The translations under genes were made by a program, and so were the position numbers. Below the pieces are notes generated by a model. That model had not been told where the DNA came from and made no database searches. It saw only the letters and a list, made by a program, of their open reading frames with translations. From Lachnospiraceae bacterium (lineage in GTDB: Bacteria > Bacillota > Clostridia > Lachnospirales > Lachnospiraceae), in contig JAAZZQ010000060.1 of the NCBI GenBank assembly GCA_014239155.1, forward strand, positions 62,001 to 126,000: a stretch of 64,000 bases of DNA, written 5' to 3'. Of this stretch, positions 9,417 through 18,079 are shown one piece after another (positions within the stretch are counted from its first letter, which is position 1; each line of letters begins with the position of its first letter).

Positions 9417-9445
9417 TTGACAAACTTTTTCAATGTAAGTATAAT
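9417..9445 (+). promoter_or_regulatory. Consensus sigma-A promoter of the opp operon
   Basis: TTGACA and TATAAT are separated by exactly 17 bases, a full consensus promoter. It lies about 320 bases before oppA, giving an unusually long leader. A second possible promoter (TTGACA at 9457) lies just downstream. Confidence 0.82.
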
Positions 9446-9517
9446 TAAATAGTCATTTGACATAAACTTACTTTAGCATATTAAAGCGAAAGCTTATGTC
9501 GGAAATAGTAAGTGAAA

Positions 9518-9630
9518 GCAACAGTTTAGTCAGGTCAGCACATTGATTGTGCTGACCATATACGAGAGCAGTGGCTGCAGGCAGGGTTTTTGGAGGTCCT
9601 GTACACAAGTGAAGGCATCGGAACTGTTAT
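9518..9630 (+). repeat. Interspersed MITE-like element, copy A (degenerate)
   Basis: The ends are GCAACAGTTTAG and GGAACTGTTAT, diverged forms of the family terminal repeat. The first hairpin is intact (GGTCAGCACA-ttgat-TGTGCTGACC, 10 bp). The linker with GGCTGCAGGC resembles copy C. The second hairpin is decayed, and no convincing flanking duplication remains. It is the oldest-looking of six copies and lies in the opp leader. Confidence 0.62.
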
Positions 9631-9636
9631 AGAGTT

Positions 9637-9674
9637 AAGTGCAGTGGACAATGGCGTTCATAGGCACTTTTTTT
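9637..9674 (+). terminator. Candidate leader terminator before oppA
   Basis: AAGTGC and GCACTT enclose a further TGGA/TTCA pairing and are followed by seven T residues. The stem is modest (6 plus 4 bp with an internal loop). If real, it would act as an attenuator about 90 bases before oppA. Confidence 0.4.
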
Positions 9675-9766
9675 ACTTTTTTGTGTCATTTGACAGATTT
9701 TGCTTGGTTTTTACCTTATTGTTAGGTTAAAACATAGTTCAATTTTTAAGGAGGTAAAAAAGTATT

Positions 9767-12031
9767 ATGAGAAACAGAAAACGAGTTCTTGCTGTTTTAC
9801 TAGCAGGAACGATGGTTGCCGGTTCTTTGGCAGGCTGTGGTTCTAACGGTGGTTCTGATAAACCAGCTACAGATACTCCTGTAGCAGAAAATAATAAAGA
9901 AACCGAACAGGCGGGCACAGAGACGGCAAATGCAGAGGAGACTACAACAGAGGAAGGAGAAGGGGGTTCTGCAAAGAGTATGGCGGAACTTGCGGAGATG
10001 GATTATGATGAGCGGTCCTCTTATCTGTACGAACAGAATCTTGGCGAGTTCTATGAGATTTATCAGGAGGCAAAAGCTGAGATCAATGACCTTTCTAAGC
10101 GGTATGCAATGATGGCGGTTGCAGAAGCAAAGCTTTTGGAAACGGGTGTCTTAAATCCGCAGACTGCGCAGGGTGGTACTTACTCCATATCAAGAAGAGT
10201 TCCAAACACAGAGACAACAGTGTTGTGGGGCAATGATGAATATAGATACCACAATGTGCTTGTGACAACAGAGCCAATAAAAGTGGCGGACAGAACAGAG
10301 ATGCGGCAGAAATGGGCAGAGTTGCGCGGCTCAGGAACTTATACTGAATGGGCAAAAACATATCTTGCAGAAAAAGGATATGAGCTGAAAGATTCCTATG
10401 CAGCGCACTGGTTTGGTTCTGACCCAACAACTTGGGATATTCTCTCCACAAGTCAGACTGTTGACAGTTATGCGACAGTAAATACATATGATGGTTTGCT
10501 AGAGTATGATTGTGAGAATGTTCAGCAGCCTGCTTTGGCGACAAGCTATGATGTGTCAGATGATGGATTGACTTATACATTCCACATTCGCGAGGGAGTT
10601 GACTGGGTTGACTCACAGGGCAGAAAAGTTGCAGATGTCAAGGCAGATGACTGGGTTGCAGGCTTTCAACATATGATTGATACAAACGGTGGGCTAGGCG
10701 ATTTGGTTGACGGCGTTGTCCTGAATGCCTCTGGATATATTTCTGGTGAGATTACAGACTTTTCACAGGTTGGTGTTAAGGCAGTTGATGATTATACATT
10801 GGAATACACATTGGAGGAAGCACTGCCATATTTCCCAACAATGCTTGGATATAATGTATTTGCGCCGCTCAGCAGAGATTACTACACATCGCAGGGTGGT
10901 AAATTTGGTGATGAATTTGACAGTTCAGCAGCAGATTATACCTATGGAAAGTCTCCGGACAATATTGCATACAATGGTCCGTTTTTGATTACAAACTTTA
11001 CTTCTAAGAATGTAATTGCGTTTAAGCAAAATGAGTCTTACTGGAATAAGGATAATATGACAATTAAGTCTATGTCATGGCCGTATGAGGATCAGTCTGA
11101 TGCGACGAAGATGTACAATGATGTAAAGAATGGCACTTTGGATCACACTGGTTTAAATACATCTGAGGTGGAATCTGCAAAGGCAGATGGATTGTTTGAT
11201 GAGTATGTATTTATCAGCGATACAAACGGTTCAACATTCCCGATGTATTATAACTTGTTCCGTACAGCATATGCAAACAGCAATGATGAGACAAAGGTGG
11301 TCTCTATCCTTACAGATGAGGAAAAAGATTTGGCAAACGCAGCTCTTGGCAATGCCAATTTCCGTCTGGCGTTGTCCTTCTCTATGGATAAGGCAGCAAG
11401 ACAGGCACAGCGTGTAGGCGAGGCTCTCAAATACGGTAGACTTAGAAACACCTATATACCAGGTAACTTTGTGACACTTGAGAATGAAGTGACCATCGAC
11501 ATCAATGGCACACCGACAAACTTTCCAGCAGGTACAGTTTATGGTGAGATTGTTCAGGCACAGATTGATGCGGATGGAATCCCTATCAAGGCATTTGATA
11601 AAACAGCAAGTGATGGCATAGGAAGCAGTGATGGTTATGATGGATGGTACAGTCCAGAAAATGCTGTTACATTTTTAAATAAAGCAATTGAGGAGTTGGC
11701 AGCACAGGGCGTTGTGATTGATGAGGAACATCCTGTTCGTTTGGAGCTTCCATACACATCTAGTATCGAGTGGGCAACAAACCAGGCAAATGCTGTAAAA
11801 CAGTCTGTTGAGGGCGCTTTTGGAGGCAAGGTGGAAATTATTCTTGCTGATGGAGCAGACAGCAATGAATGGTATTACACAGGATACTATACAGATTATG
11901 GATACGAGGCAAATTATAATATTACAGATGTATCTGGCTGGGGACCGGATTATGGTGATCCTGTTACTTACCTTGATACATTTTTACCTGATTACTCAGG
12001 CTATGTAACAAAGAGTCTTGGTATTTTCTAA
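9767..12031 (+). CDS. oppA: Oligopeptide ABC transporter substrate-binding lipoprotein
   Basis: The start lies behind AAGGAGG. The signal peptide ends in a lipobox (SLAGCG), so the protein is lipid-anchored outside the membrane, where it captures peptides for OppBCDF. After a Thr/Glu-rich linker comes a family 5 solute-binding domain with typical segments: NTYDGLLEYD, LATSYDVSDDGLTYTFHIR and SGWGPDYGDP. The protein stops about 18 residues after GPDYGDP, whereas classical OppA proteins continue for about 80-100 more residues. That may be normal for this lineage, or it may be a C-terminal truncation. It is the first gene of the opp operon. Confidence 0.88.
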   Translation: MRNRKRVLAVLLAGTMVAGSLAGCGSNGGSDKPATDTPVAENNKETEQAGTETANAEETTTEEGEGGSAKSMAELAEMDYDERSSYLYEQNLGEFYEIYQEAKAEINDLSKRYAMMAVAEAKLLETGVLNPQTAQGGTYSISRRVPNTETTVLWGNDEYRYHNVLVTTEPIKVADRTEMRQKWAELRGSGTYTEWAKTYLAEKGYELKDSYAAHWFGSDPTTWDILSTSQTVDSYATVNTYDGLLEYDCENVQQPALATSYDVSDDGLTYTFHIREGVDWVDSQGRKVADVKADDWVAGFQHMIDTNGGLGDLVDGVVLNASGYISGEITDFSQVGVKAVDDYTLEYTLEEALPYFPTMLGYNVFAPLSRDYYTSQGGKFGDEFDSSAADYTYGKSPDNIAYNGPFLITNFTSKNVIAFKQNESYWNKDNMTIKSMSWPYEDQSDATKMYNDVKNGTLDHTGLNTSEVESAKADGLFDEYVFISDTNGSTFPMYYNLFRTAYANSNDETKVVSILTDEEKDLANAALGNANFRLALSFSMDKAARQAQRVGEALKYGRLRNTYIPGNFVTLENEVTIDINGTPTNFPAGTVYGEIVQAQIDADGIPIKAFDKTASDGIGSSDGYDGWYSPENAVTFLNKAIEELAAQGVVIDEEHPVRLELPYTSSIEWATNQANAVKQSVEGAFGGKVEIILADGADSNEWYYTGYYTDYGYEANYNITDVSGWGPDYGDPVTYLDTFLPDYSGYVTKSLGIF

Positions 12032-12044
12032 TACACTCTGTTGT

Positions 12045-12070
12045 CCAGAAACGGCTTTTGCCGTTTCTGG
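12045..12070 (+). terminator. Hairpin between oppA and oppB
   Basis: CCAGAAACGGC-tttt-GCCGTTTCTGG is a perfect 11-bp stem with no U-tract. Hairpins like this after a binding-protein gene usually stabilise the upstream mRNA, so that oppA is made in excess over the permease genes. Confidence 0.65.
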
Positions 12071-12140
12071 TAGCAGATAAAAAGTGGATAGTTTGCGCTT
12101 GCGCCCAAACTCGCAGATGAAGCAAGAATGGGAGATGGAT

Positions 12141-13712
12141 ATGGCTAAGTATTTATTGAAACGTTTATTTCATGGATTGTTATCTGTGATAGCAGTCGTG
12201 ATATTGATTATGATTATGATCTATTCCCTGCTGGACCGCAATCTGATTTTTGCATCAGATCCAGTGTATACCAAGCAGCAGAATAACCAAAAGGTAACTT
12301 ATAAATATCAGAAATGGGAAGATTATGGTTATCTGGATTATGTAACCTACTCTGATTATTTGAATATCCTAACTTCGAGTGGAGAAATTGATGAGGAGAC
12401 CCGATCCGCCGCGGTTGGATTTGGAAGAACTCCTGAAAAAGATTCTGATCTTGTAAAAGAATATGTAGAAAAATTTACACAATATTATAAATCCCAAGGT
12501 TATACAGTTGAGCGATTGAACGCTGTATTAATGGGAAAAAAGAAAATTGCCAGCGGTGGGCAACAGCAACTTTTTGCTTATAAAAATATTCCATTAATAT
12601 CTCGTGTATGGAATTATTTTAGTGGAATATTGAGTATTGACAATATTAATAAAATTGAAAATGATGTGGGAGATCGTGGGATTTCCTTTACTTTATATGA
12701 TCCTGTCTATGGCGGGGAAACTTTTTCACCAGCGATTATTGGAAATGGTACTGTACATAAGTATTTGTTGTACTGTGATTCCAAATTTCCATTTATCCAT
12801 CAGAATATTATGAGTATTCAATTAGGAACTTCATATTCTGTCAATACGGGAGTTGACGTGTTTACAACAATGACAAAAACACAAGGGTCGTTTATCACAT
12901 CAACGATTACTTATCCAACAGGGTTGGTGGAGGAGAGTGCAGATGATTTGCATTCAGCTACATATCTGGCGGATTCTCTGCATTCTAGCCTTGTATATGA
13001 GACGCGATACACAGATGACTATACTATCGTGGGCACGGTAAAAGGTGGTTTGTCCAAGATGGGATACTCCTTCCTGATTGGTATTATCGCAACAGTTTTA
13101 GCATATGTGCTTGGCGTGCCGCTTGGAATTGCAATGGCAAGAAAGAAGGACAAGCTGATTGACAGAATTGGTACATTATATATTGTATTTATTATAGCAG
13201 TTCCTTCATTGGCTTATATTTTCTTGTTCAAGGCGATGGGTGGCAAGCTGGGATTCCCAACTACTTTTGATATGGATACAGCCAACAAACTTGTGTATGT
13301 GTTGCCAATTATTTCTCTTGCTTTGCCACAAGTTGCGAATCTAATGAAATGGTTGCGTCGCTATATGATTGACCAGATGAATTCCGACTATGTAAAATTT
13401 GCCAGAGCCGGAGGACTTTCAGAGAATGAAATTTTTACAAAACATATTTTGAAGAATGCGTCAATTCCAGTAATTCATGGAATACCGGGAAGCGTTTTAG
13501 GGTGTCTGACAGGTGCGATTATTACAGAGCGCGTATACGTCGTTCCAGGTGCAGGTAACTTGCTGACAGAGGCGATCAACAAATATGACAATGGTGTTAT
13601 TGTCGGTGTTTCCTTATTTTATGCAGTGCTGAGTGTTGTGGCGATTATTTTAGGTGATGTGTTGATGTCAATGGTAGATCCTAGAATTTCCTTCTCGAGC
13701 AAGGATCGATAA
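12141..13712 (+). CDS. oppB: Oligopeptide ABC transporter permease OppB
   Basis: The start is the ATG behind GGGAGATGGAT, giving MAKYLLKRLFHG, a typical OppB N-terminus. The first membrane segment spans about residues 10-30. A long external domain follows (about 30-300), far longer than in classical OppB (about 310 residues total). The other transmembrane helices lie in the C-terminal part. The EAA loop (KFARAGGLSENEIFTKHILKNASIP) that docks to the ATPases is intact. The large loop probably contacts OppA; that is inference. Confidence 0.9.
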   Translation: MAKYLLKRLFHGLLSVIAVVILIMIMIYSLLDRNLIFASDPVYTKQQNNQKVTYKYQKWEDYGYLDYVTYSDYLNILTSSGEIDEETRSAAVGFGRTPEKDSDLVKEYVEKFTQYYKSQGYTVERLNAVLMGKKKIASGGQQQLFAYKNIPLISRVWNYFSGILSIDNINKIENDVGDRGISFTLYDPVYGGETFSPAIIGNGTVHKYLLYCDSKFPFIHQNIMSIQLGTSYSVNTGVDVFTTMTKTQGSFITSTITYPTGLVEESADDLHSATYLADSLHSSLVYETRYTDDYTIVGTVKGGLSKMGYSFLIGIIATVLAYVLGVPLGIAMARKKDKLIDRIGTLYIVFIIAVPSLAYIFLFKAMGGKLGFPTTFDMDTANKLVYVLPIISLALPQVANLMKWLRRYMIDQMNSDYVKFARAGGLSENEIFTKHILKNASIPVIHGIPGSVLGCLTGAIITERVYVVPGAGNLLTEAINKYDNGVIVGVSLFYAVLSVVAIILGDVLMSMVDPRISFSSKDR

Positions 13713-13821
13713 CGCTTATTGTTTCTATTCTCACCAAAGAGAAGTAATAATAGATTAACTTGTCTAAATTATTATGAAAGACGTGAGAGTGAACAGTATT
13801 TAGAGAAAGGCAAGGGATAGA

Positions 13822-14841
13822 ATGAATGTAGATTTTAAAATGGGTAAGTATGTCAACGTAGAAGTTACAGATTTGAAGGAAACAGACCCAACAGAAGGAA
13901 TGTCAGATGCGGAGCTGTTTACTGTGGTAAATCACAGTGACCTTGAATCAGAAAAAATTACAGCGCCGCGGTATTCGTACTGGCATTCTGTTTTTCGCGT
14001 GTTTTTCCGAAAAAAGATTAACATTGTAATGTTGGGATTGCTTGCAGTGATTGTATTGATGGCATATTTGTACCCAGTATTTGTAGAGTATGATCGCTAT
14101 GGAAATTTGTTGAATGCCTCCGCAAAACATTTGACGCCTACAGCTGCATTTAAACAGTTTGGTTACAATATTCACTGGGTTTTGGGAGCTGGCGCGGCTG
14201 GTCAGTCTACCTTTGATGCGATTTGGTATGGATCTCAGATTTCCATTTCGCTGGCGCTTATTGTTGCGTTGATTAATATGTCGGTTGGTGTTGTGATTGG
14301 TGCTATCTGGGGATTTTCTAAGAAGGTGGATAATGTTATGATGATTGTCTATAACATTATTGCAAATCTGCCTTATATTTTAGTGATTTCAGTAATGGTT
14401 ATGATATTTACTGCAGGCTTTTGGACAATGGTCTTTGCAATGACCGTGACTGGATGGTTGTCAATCGCATATTTTATACGTACACAAGTTATTATTATCC
14501 GTGATAGGGAGTATAATTTGGCATCAAGGTGTCTAGGGACTTCCACAATTCGGATTGCAATGAAAAATATTTTGCCGTTTATGACTTCTGTTGTTGTGAC
14601 ACTTGCAGCGACAGAGATACCTTCTTATATTTCTTATGAGGTGTTTCTTGCCTACATTGGCATGGGACTTAAGGAAATGTCCCTTGGTAGATTAATCTAT
14701 GAGGCTGAGAGTGCAATGTTGACACCTGGATGGGGGTTTGAGTTCTGGAGTCCGGTTGCGGTTGCTTCGATTATCACAATTGTTTTGTATGTGGTAGGAC
14801 AGAATCTTGGTGATGCGTCTGACCCTAGAACCCATATGTAG
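13822..14841 (+). CDS. oppC: Oligopeptide ABC transporter permease OppC
   Basis: This is the second channel subunit. It has an N-terminal cytoplasmic segment of about 60 residues, then the OppC-type first helix (VMLGLLAVIVLMAYLYP). The BPD_transp_1 domain contains an EAA-like loop (LASRCLGTSTIRIAMKNILP). The C-terminus GQNLGDASDPRTHM is typical of OppC. The start is an ATG behind AGAAAGG. It lies between oppB and oppD with gaps of 70-110 bases, consistent with one operon. Confidence 0.93.
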   Translation: MNVDFKMGKYVNVEVTDLKETDPTEGMSDAELFTVVNHSDLESEKITAPRYSYWHSVFRVFFRKKINIVMLGLLAVIVLMAYLYPVFVEYDRYGNLLNASAKHLTPTAAFKQFGYNIHWVLGAGAAGQSTFDAIWYGSQISISLALIVALINMSVGVVIGAIWGFSKKVDNVMMIVYNIIANLPYILVISVMVMIFTAGFWTMVFAMTVTGWLSIAYFIRTQVIIIRDREYNLASRCLGTSTIRIAMKNILPFMTSVVVTLAATEIPSYISYEVFLAYIGMGLKEMSLGRLIYEAESAMLTPGWGFEFWSPVAVASIITIVLYVVGQNLGDASDPRTHM

Positions 14842-14911
14842 AAAGTGCAGAATAATGTTGCGGGTGGTATCACAACAATGGTTGTACGATTCCGAGTAAG
14901 AGGAAGGTAGC

Positions 14912-16660
14912 ATGGAAGATAAAAAAGTTTTATTATCAATCAAGGATTTGGAAGTGAAATTTCGCGTGCGCGGAAAGCGACTGACTGCGATTCGCGGTGT
15001 TTCACTTGATATTTATGAAAATGAGTCAATAGCGATTGTTGGGGAGTCTGGTTCTGGTAAATCTGTATTTACAAAAACATTTGCGGGAATGCTTGACAGT
15101 AACGGATATATTGACAATGGAAGTATTATTTTTAATGATGAAGATTTAGCGGATACAGTTGTTCGCAAGACTTCTGTTTCAAAGAAGATGATTGATTATA
15201 CATTTGCAAAGTTGAATGCATATTCGCAGCTTGAACTAGGAGCAGAAATTTATAAAGAGATAGAGGCTTTGAAGACCGAGCGTGCTAAAAGGGCAAATAT
15301 CAGTTTGGAACAGAAAGAAAAGAGCGACAAAGCGATTGCTGAACTTGGCACAAAAAAGACAGAAGTCTTTAATTTGAAACAGACATTGGACCCTAAGACA
15401 GAAAGGGCGAAGATAAGAGAACTTACGCAATCTATAAAGCAGATGGAGAAGGAGATTAAAAAACTTCTAAAAGATAGAGTTGCAATGGAAAAAGCCGCAG
15501 AGAAACAGCTTAAGAGTGACACAGCCTATATCAATCAATACAATTCGGATATGGCTGCATTAAAAGCAAAGTATGATGCGGCAATCAAGGGAACGATTTC
15601 CAAGGAGACAAGGGAACGCAATGAAATTCTTGCAAAGGAAGTGTATCTCTCAATTGGAAGATATAGTTTTCATAAGCGTGTACAGATGTTATTTAAGTTT
15701 TTGGCAGCATTTCAGTCAGCAATGAAAATAGGAGCGGACTTGTCGGATGATGTGCACAGAAATGCAGTTTTTGACAAAGTGGCGTTTCGCGTGAAATATC
15801 TTGATGAGACAGCAAATCAGCTTCATGGAATCTGTGTGTTAAATTTGGCAAATGTAAAGTATGCAAAAGACTGGTATCAGATTCGCGGAAAGAAGATTGC
15901 AACGGTCTTTCAGGACCCAATGACTTCTCTAAATCCAATTATAACAATTGGAAAACAGATTACATCAATTATTATGAAGCATCAGGAAGTGACAGAGGTC
16001 GAGGCGCGGGCAAAGGCATTGGACCTTATGAAAAAGGTGGGAATCCCCAATGCGGAGGCACGTTTTGATGACTATCCGTTTCAATATTCCGGTGGTATGA
16101 GACAGCGAATTGTTATTGCAATTGCACTTTCTTGCCAGCCGAAGATATTGATTTGTGACGAGCCAACAACAGCGCTTGATGTGACAATTCAGGCGCAGAT
16201 TTTAAAGCTTCTAAAAGATTTGCAGAAAGAGTTTAATTATACGATTGTATTTATTACGCATGATCTTGGTGTTGTTGCGAATATAGCGGACCGTGTTGCG
16301 GTTGTGTATGCAGGTCAGATAATAGAGCTTGCCTCTGTGGATGAGATTTTCTATGATCCAAGGCATCCATATACATGGGCGTTGTTGTCGTCCATGCCGC
16401 AGCTTGCAGAGAAGAATACAAAGTTGTATTCTATCACAGGCACACCGCCATCTCTTTACAATAAAGTGGTGGGAGATGCATTTGCGCCGCGTAATCCATA
16501 CTGTATGAAGATTGATACGCTGAAGGAGCCGCCAATGTTTCAGGTTAGTGACACACACTTTGCAAAAACTTGGCTGCTGGACCCTCGTTCACCTCGGGTT
16601 GAGAAACCAGAAGCAATTCAGAATATTCATGAGAAACTTTTAAAAGCTTTTAATATATAG
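14912..16660 (+). CDS. oppD: Oligopeptide ABC transporter ATPase OppD with large insertion
   Basis: Walker A (GESGSGKS) lies at about 44-51, the Q-loop (VFQDPMTSLNP) near 334, the signature YSGGMRQR near 392 and Walker B ILICDEPTTALD near 412. The OppD C-terminal region includes HPYTWALLSSMP and a shortened cysteine motif. Family members are about 330 residues long; this one is 582. The extra 240 or so residues lie between the end of the Walker A subdomain (about 81) and the Q-loop strand (about 320). They are charged and helical, partly coiled-coil in character (ELTQSIKQMEKEIKKLLKD). All catalytic motifs are intact, so it should hydrolyse ATP. Confidence 0.93.
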   Translation: MEDKKVLLSIKDLEVKFRVRGKRLTAIRGVSLDIYENESIAIVGESGSGKSVFTKTFAGMLDSNGYIDNGSIIFNDEDLADTVVRKTSVSKKMIDYTFAKLNAYSQLELGAEIYKEIEALKTERAKRANISLEQKEKSDKAIAELGTKKTEVFNLKQTLDPKTERAKIRELTQSIKQMEKEIKKLLKDRVAMEKAAEKQLKSDTAYINQYNSDMAALKAKYDAAIKGTISKETRERNEILAKEVYLSIGRYSFHKRVQMLFKFLAAFQSAMKIGADLSDDVHRNAVFDKVAFRVKYLDETANQLHGICVLNLANVKYAKDWYQIRGKKIATVFQDPMTSLNPIITIGKQITSIIMKHQEVTEVEARAKALDLMKKVGIPNAEARFDDYPFQYSGGMRQRIVIAIALSCQPKILICDEPTTALDVTIQAQILKLLKDLQKEFNYTIVFITHDLGVVANIADRVAVVYAGQIIELASVDEIFYDPRHPYTWALLSSMPQLAEKNTKLYSITGTPPSLYNKVVGDAFAPRNPYCMKIDTLKEPPMFQVSDTHFAKTWLLDPRSPRVEKPEAIQNIHEKLLKAFNI

Positions 16661-16755
16661 CCACTTTTAGGAACTGTAAAGAAATAATATGACAATTTTG
16701 CAGGTAAGAGTCTTAGGTCATTCCTTTGCAGATCTTTAGATAGGAGACTTAGAAC

Positions 16756-18078
16756 GTGTCAAATCTGAATCAGAATAAATCAGGACGTGTATTTCATTTG
16801 CCGGAGCATGGTCCAATTGATGAAAAAAACGGCAAAGAGATATTATTATCAGTAAAGAATGTGGATATTACTTTTGGCAAAGGAGAAAACGCGGTCAAAG
16901 CTGTAAAAAATGCGAACTTTGATATTTATAAAGGAGAGACCTTCTCATTGGTAGGAGAGTCAGGCTCTGGAAAGACAACTGTAGGGAGAGCTGTGATTCG
17001 TGTCAATCCGTGTGCTGGAGGAGAAATTTTATATAAGGGTGTGCGCATTTCTGGGAAAATTCCGCGCTCTTTGGACAGAGAGGTTATCCGTAATATCCAG
17101 ATGGTTTTTCAGGACCCAGCGGCATCGCTCAATGAGCGTGCCACGGTGGATTATATTGTATCAGAAGGATTGTATAATTTTCATTTATATGAAAATGAGG
17201 CAGATCGTGTTCGCAAAGTCGAGAATATGATCAATGAGGTAGGACTGCTGCCAGAGCATTTGACCCGTTATCCACATGAGTTTTCGGGTGGGCAGCGCCA
17301 GCGAATTGGACTTGCCCGCGCTATGGTTATGGAGCCAGAACTTGTTGTGGCAGACGAACCAATCTCGGCATTGGATGTCTCAATCCGAGCGCAGGTGTTA
17401 AACCTGCTCAAAAAATTCCAGATAGAAAAAAATGTTACCTATTTGTTTATTGCACATGATCTCTCTATTGTGCGGTTTATTTCTGACCGAATTGGGGTAA
17501 TCTATAAGGGAAACATTGTGGAGATAGCAGAGGCGGATGAATTGTTTGAATTTCCATTGCATCCGTATACGCACTCTTTAATTTCTGCGATTCCAATTCC
17601 AGATCCGAAATTAGAGAAAAACAAAGTGCTCTATACGTATGATCCGTCAATGCATGATTACAGTACAGATCAGCCAGAACTTGTCAATATTGGACATGAT
17701 CACTTTGTCTATGGCAATAAGAAAGAAATTGAGGAATATAAGGCAATTCGCGCAAAGGGAGTACCTTTAAAATCCATTAATATTGTCGATCCAAGTGCGC
17801 CGCAAAAGCAGCAAAATTTACAGGAAACAAAGGCAGATACAATGTCTGCTCAGGAAGATGAATTTTTGAAAGCACCTGTGCACGATACAGGGAGCGTGTG
17901 GTATAAGATTCTTTCCTTTTTGCTTCCCGTGCTTGGATTGATAGCGGCTTTTGTGTTTAAGCATTTTCATTATTACCGTAATTATACGGCATGTAAGAAG
18001 GGCGCGATAGCTGGTTTGATCGTGATAGCGGCGATTATTGTACTGTTTATTTTGTTATTGATTTTAGTGGTGGTATAA
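16756..18078 (+). CDS. oppF: Oligopeptide ABC transporter ATPase OppF with C-terminal membrane hairpin
   Basis: The GTG start has GGAG about 9 bases upstream. Walker A is GESGSGKTT, the Q-loop is [11 protein letters not shown], the signature is [15 protein letters not shown] and Walker B is [12 protein letters not shown]. The OppF C-terminal region is recognisable up to about residue 340. Beyond that come about 30 linker residues and two hydrophobic helices ([17 protein letters not shown] and [19 protein letters not shown]). Such helices are not part of standard OppF and would tether this ATPase to the membrane. The next gene starts two bases after its stop. Confidence 0.93.
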   Translation: MSNLNQNKSGRVFHLPEHGPIDEKNGKEILLSVKNVDITFGKGENAVKAVKNANFDIYKGETFSLVGESGSGKTTVGRAVIRVNPCAGGEILYKGVRISGKIPRSLDREVIRNIQMVFQDPAASLNERATVDYIVSEGLYNFHLYENEADRVRKVENMINEVGLLPEHLTRYPHEFSGGQRQRIGLARAMVMEPELVVADEPISALDVSIRAQVLNLLKKFQIEKNVTYLFIAHDLSIVRFISDRIGVIYKGNIVEIAEADELFEFPLHPYTHSLISAIPIPDPKLEKNKVLYTYDPSMHDYSTDQPELVNIGHDHFVYGNKKEIEEYKAIRAKGVPLKSINIVDPSAPQKQQNLQETKADTMSAQEDEFLKAPVHDTGSVWYKILSFLLPVLGLIAAFVFKHFHYYRNYTACKKGAIAGLIVIAAIIVLFILLLILVVV

Positions 18079-18079
18079 C

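Larger units (their letters stand above)
9452..9766 (+). promoter_or_regulatory. Long structured leader of oppA
   Basis: The stretch between the promoter and oppA has no ORF. It contains GACATAA (9459) complementary to TTATGTC (9494), interleaved with ACTTACT (9466) complementary to AGTAAGT (9507), which would give an H-type pseudoknot. An AAGC-GAAA-GCTT hairpin sits inside it. Next come the interspersed element at 9518-9630 and a candidate terminator at 9637-9674. No T-box motif or riboswitch class was recognised. Attenuation of opp is possible but not shown. Confidence 0.4.

Noticed and set aside
9452-9766. T-box or known riboswitch upstream of oppA
   Set aside because: No T-box sequence, and no core of a riboswitch class that I can recognise; part of the structure is explained by a diverged mobile element.
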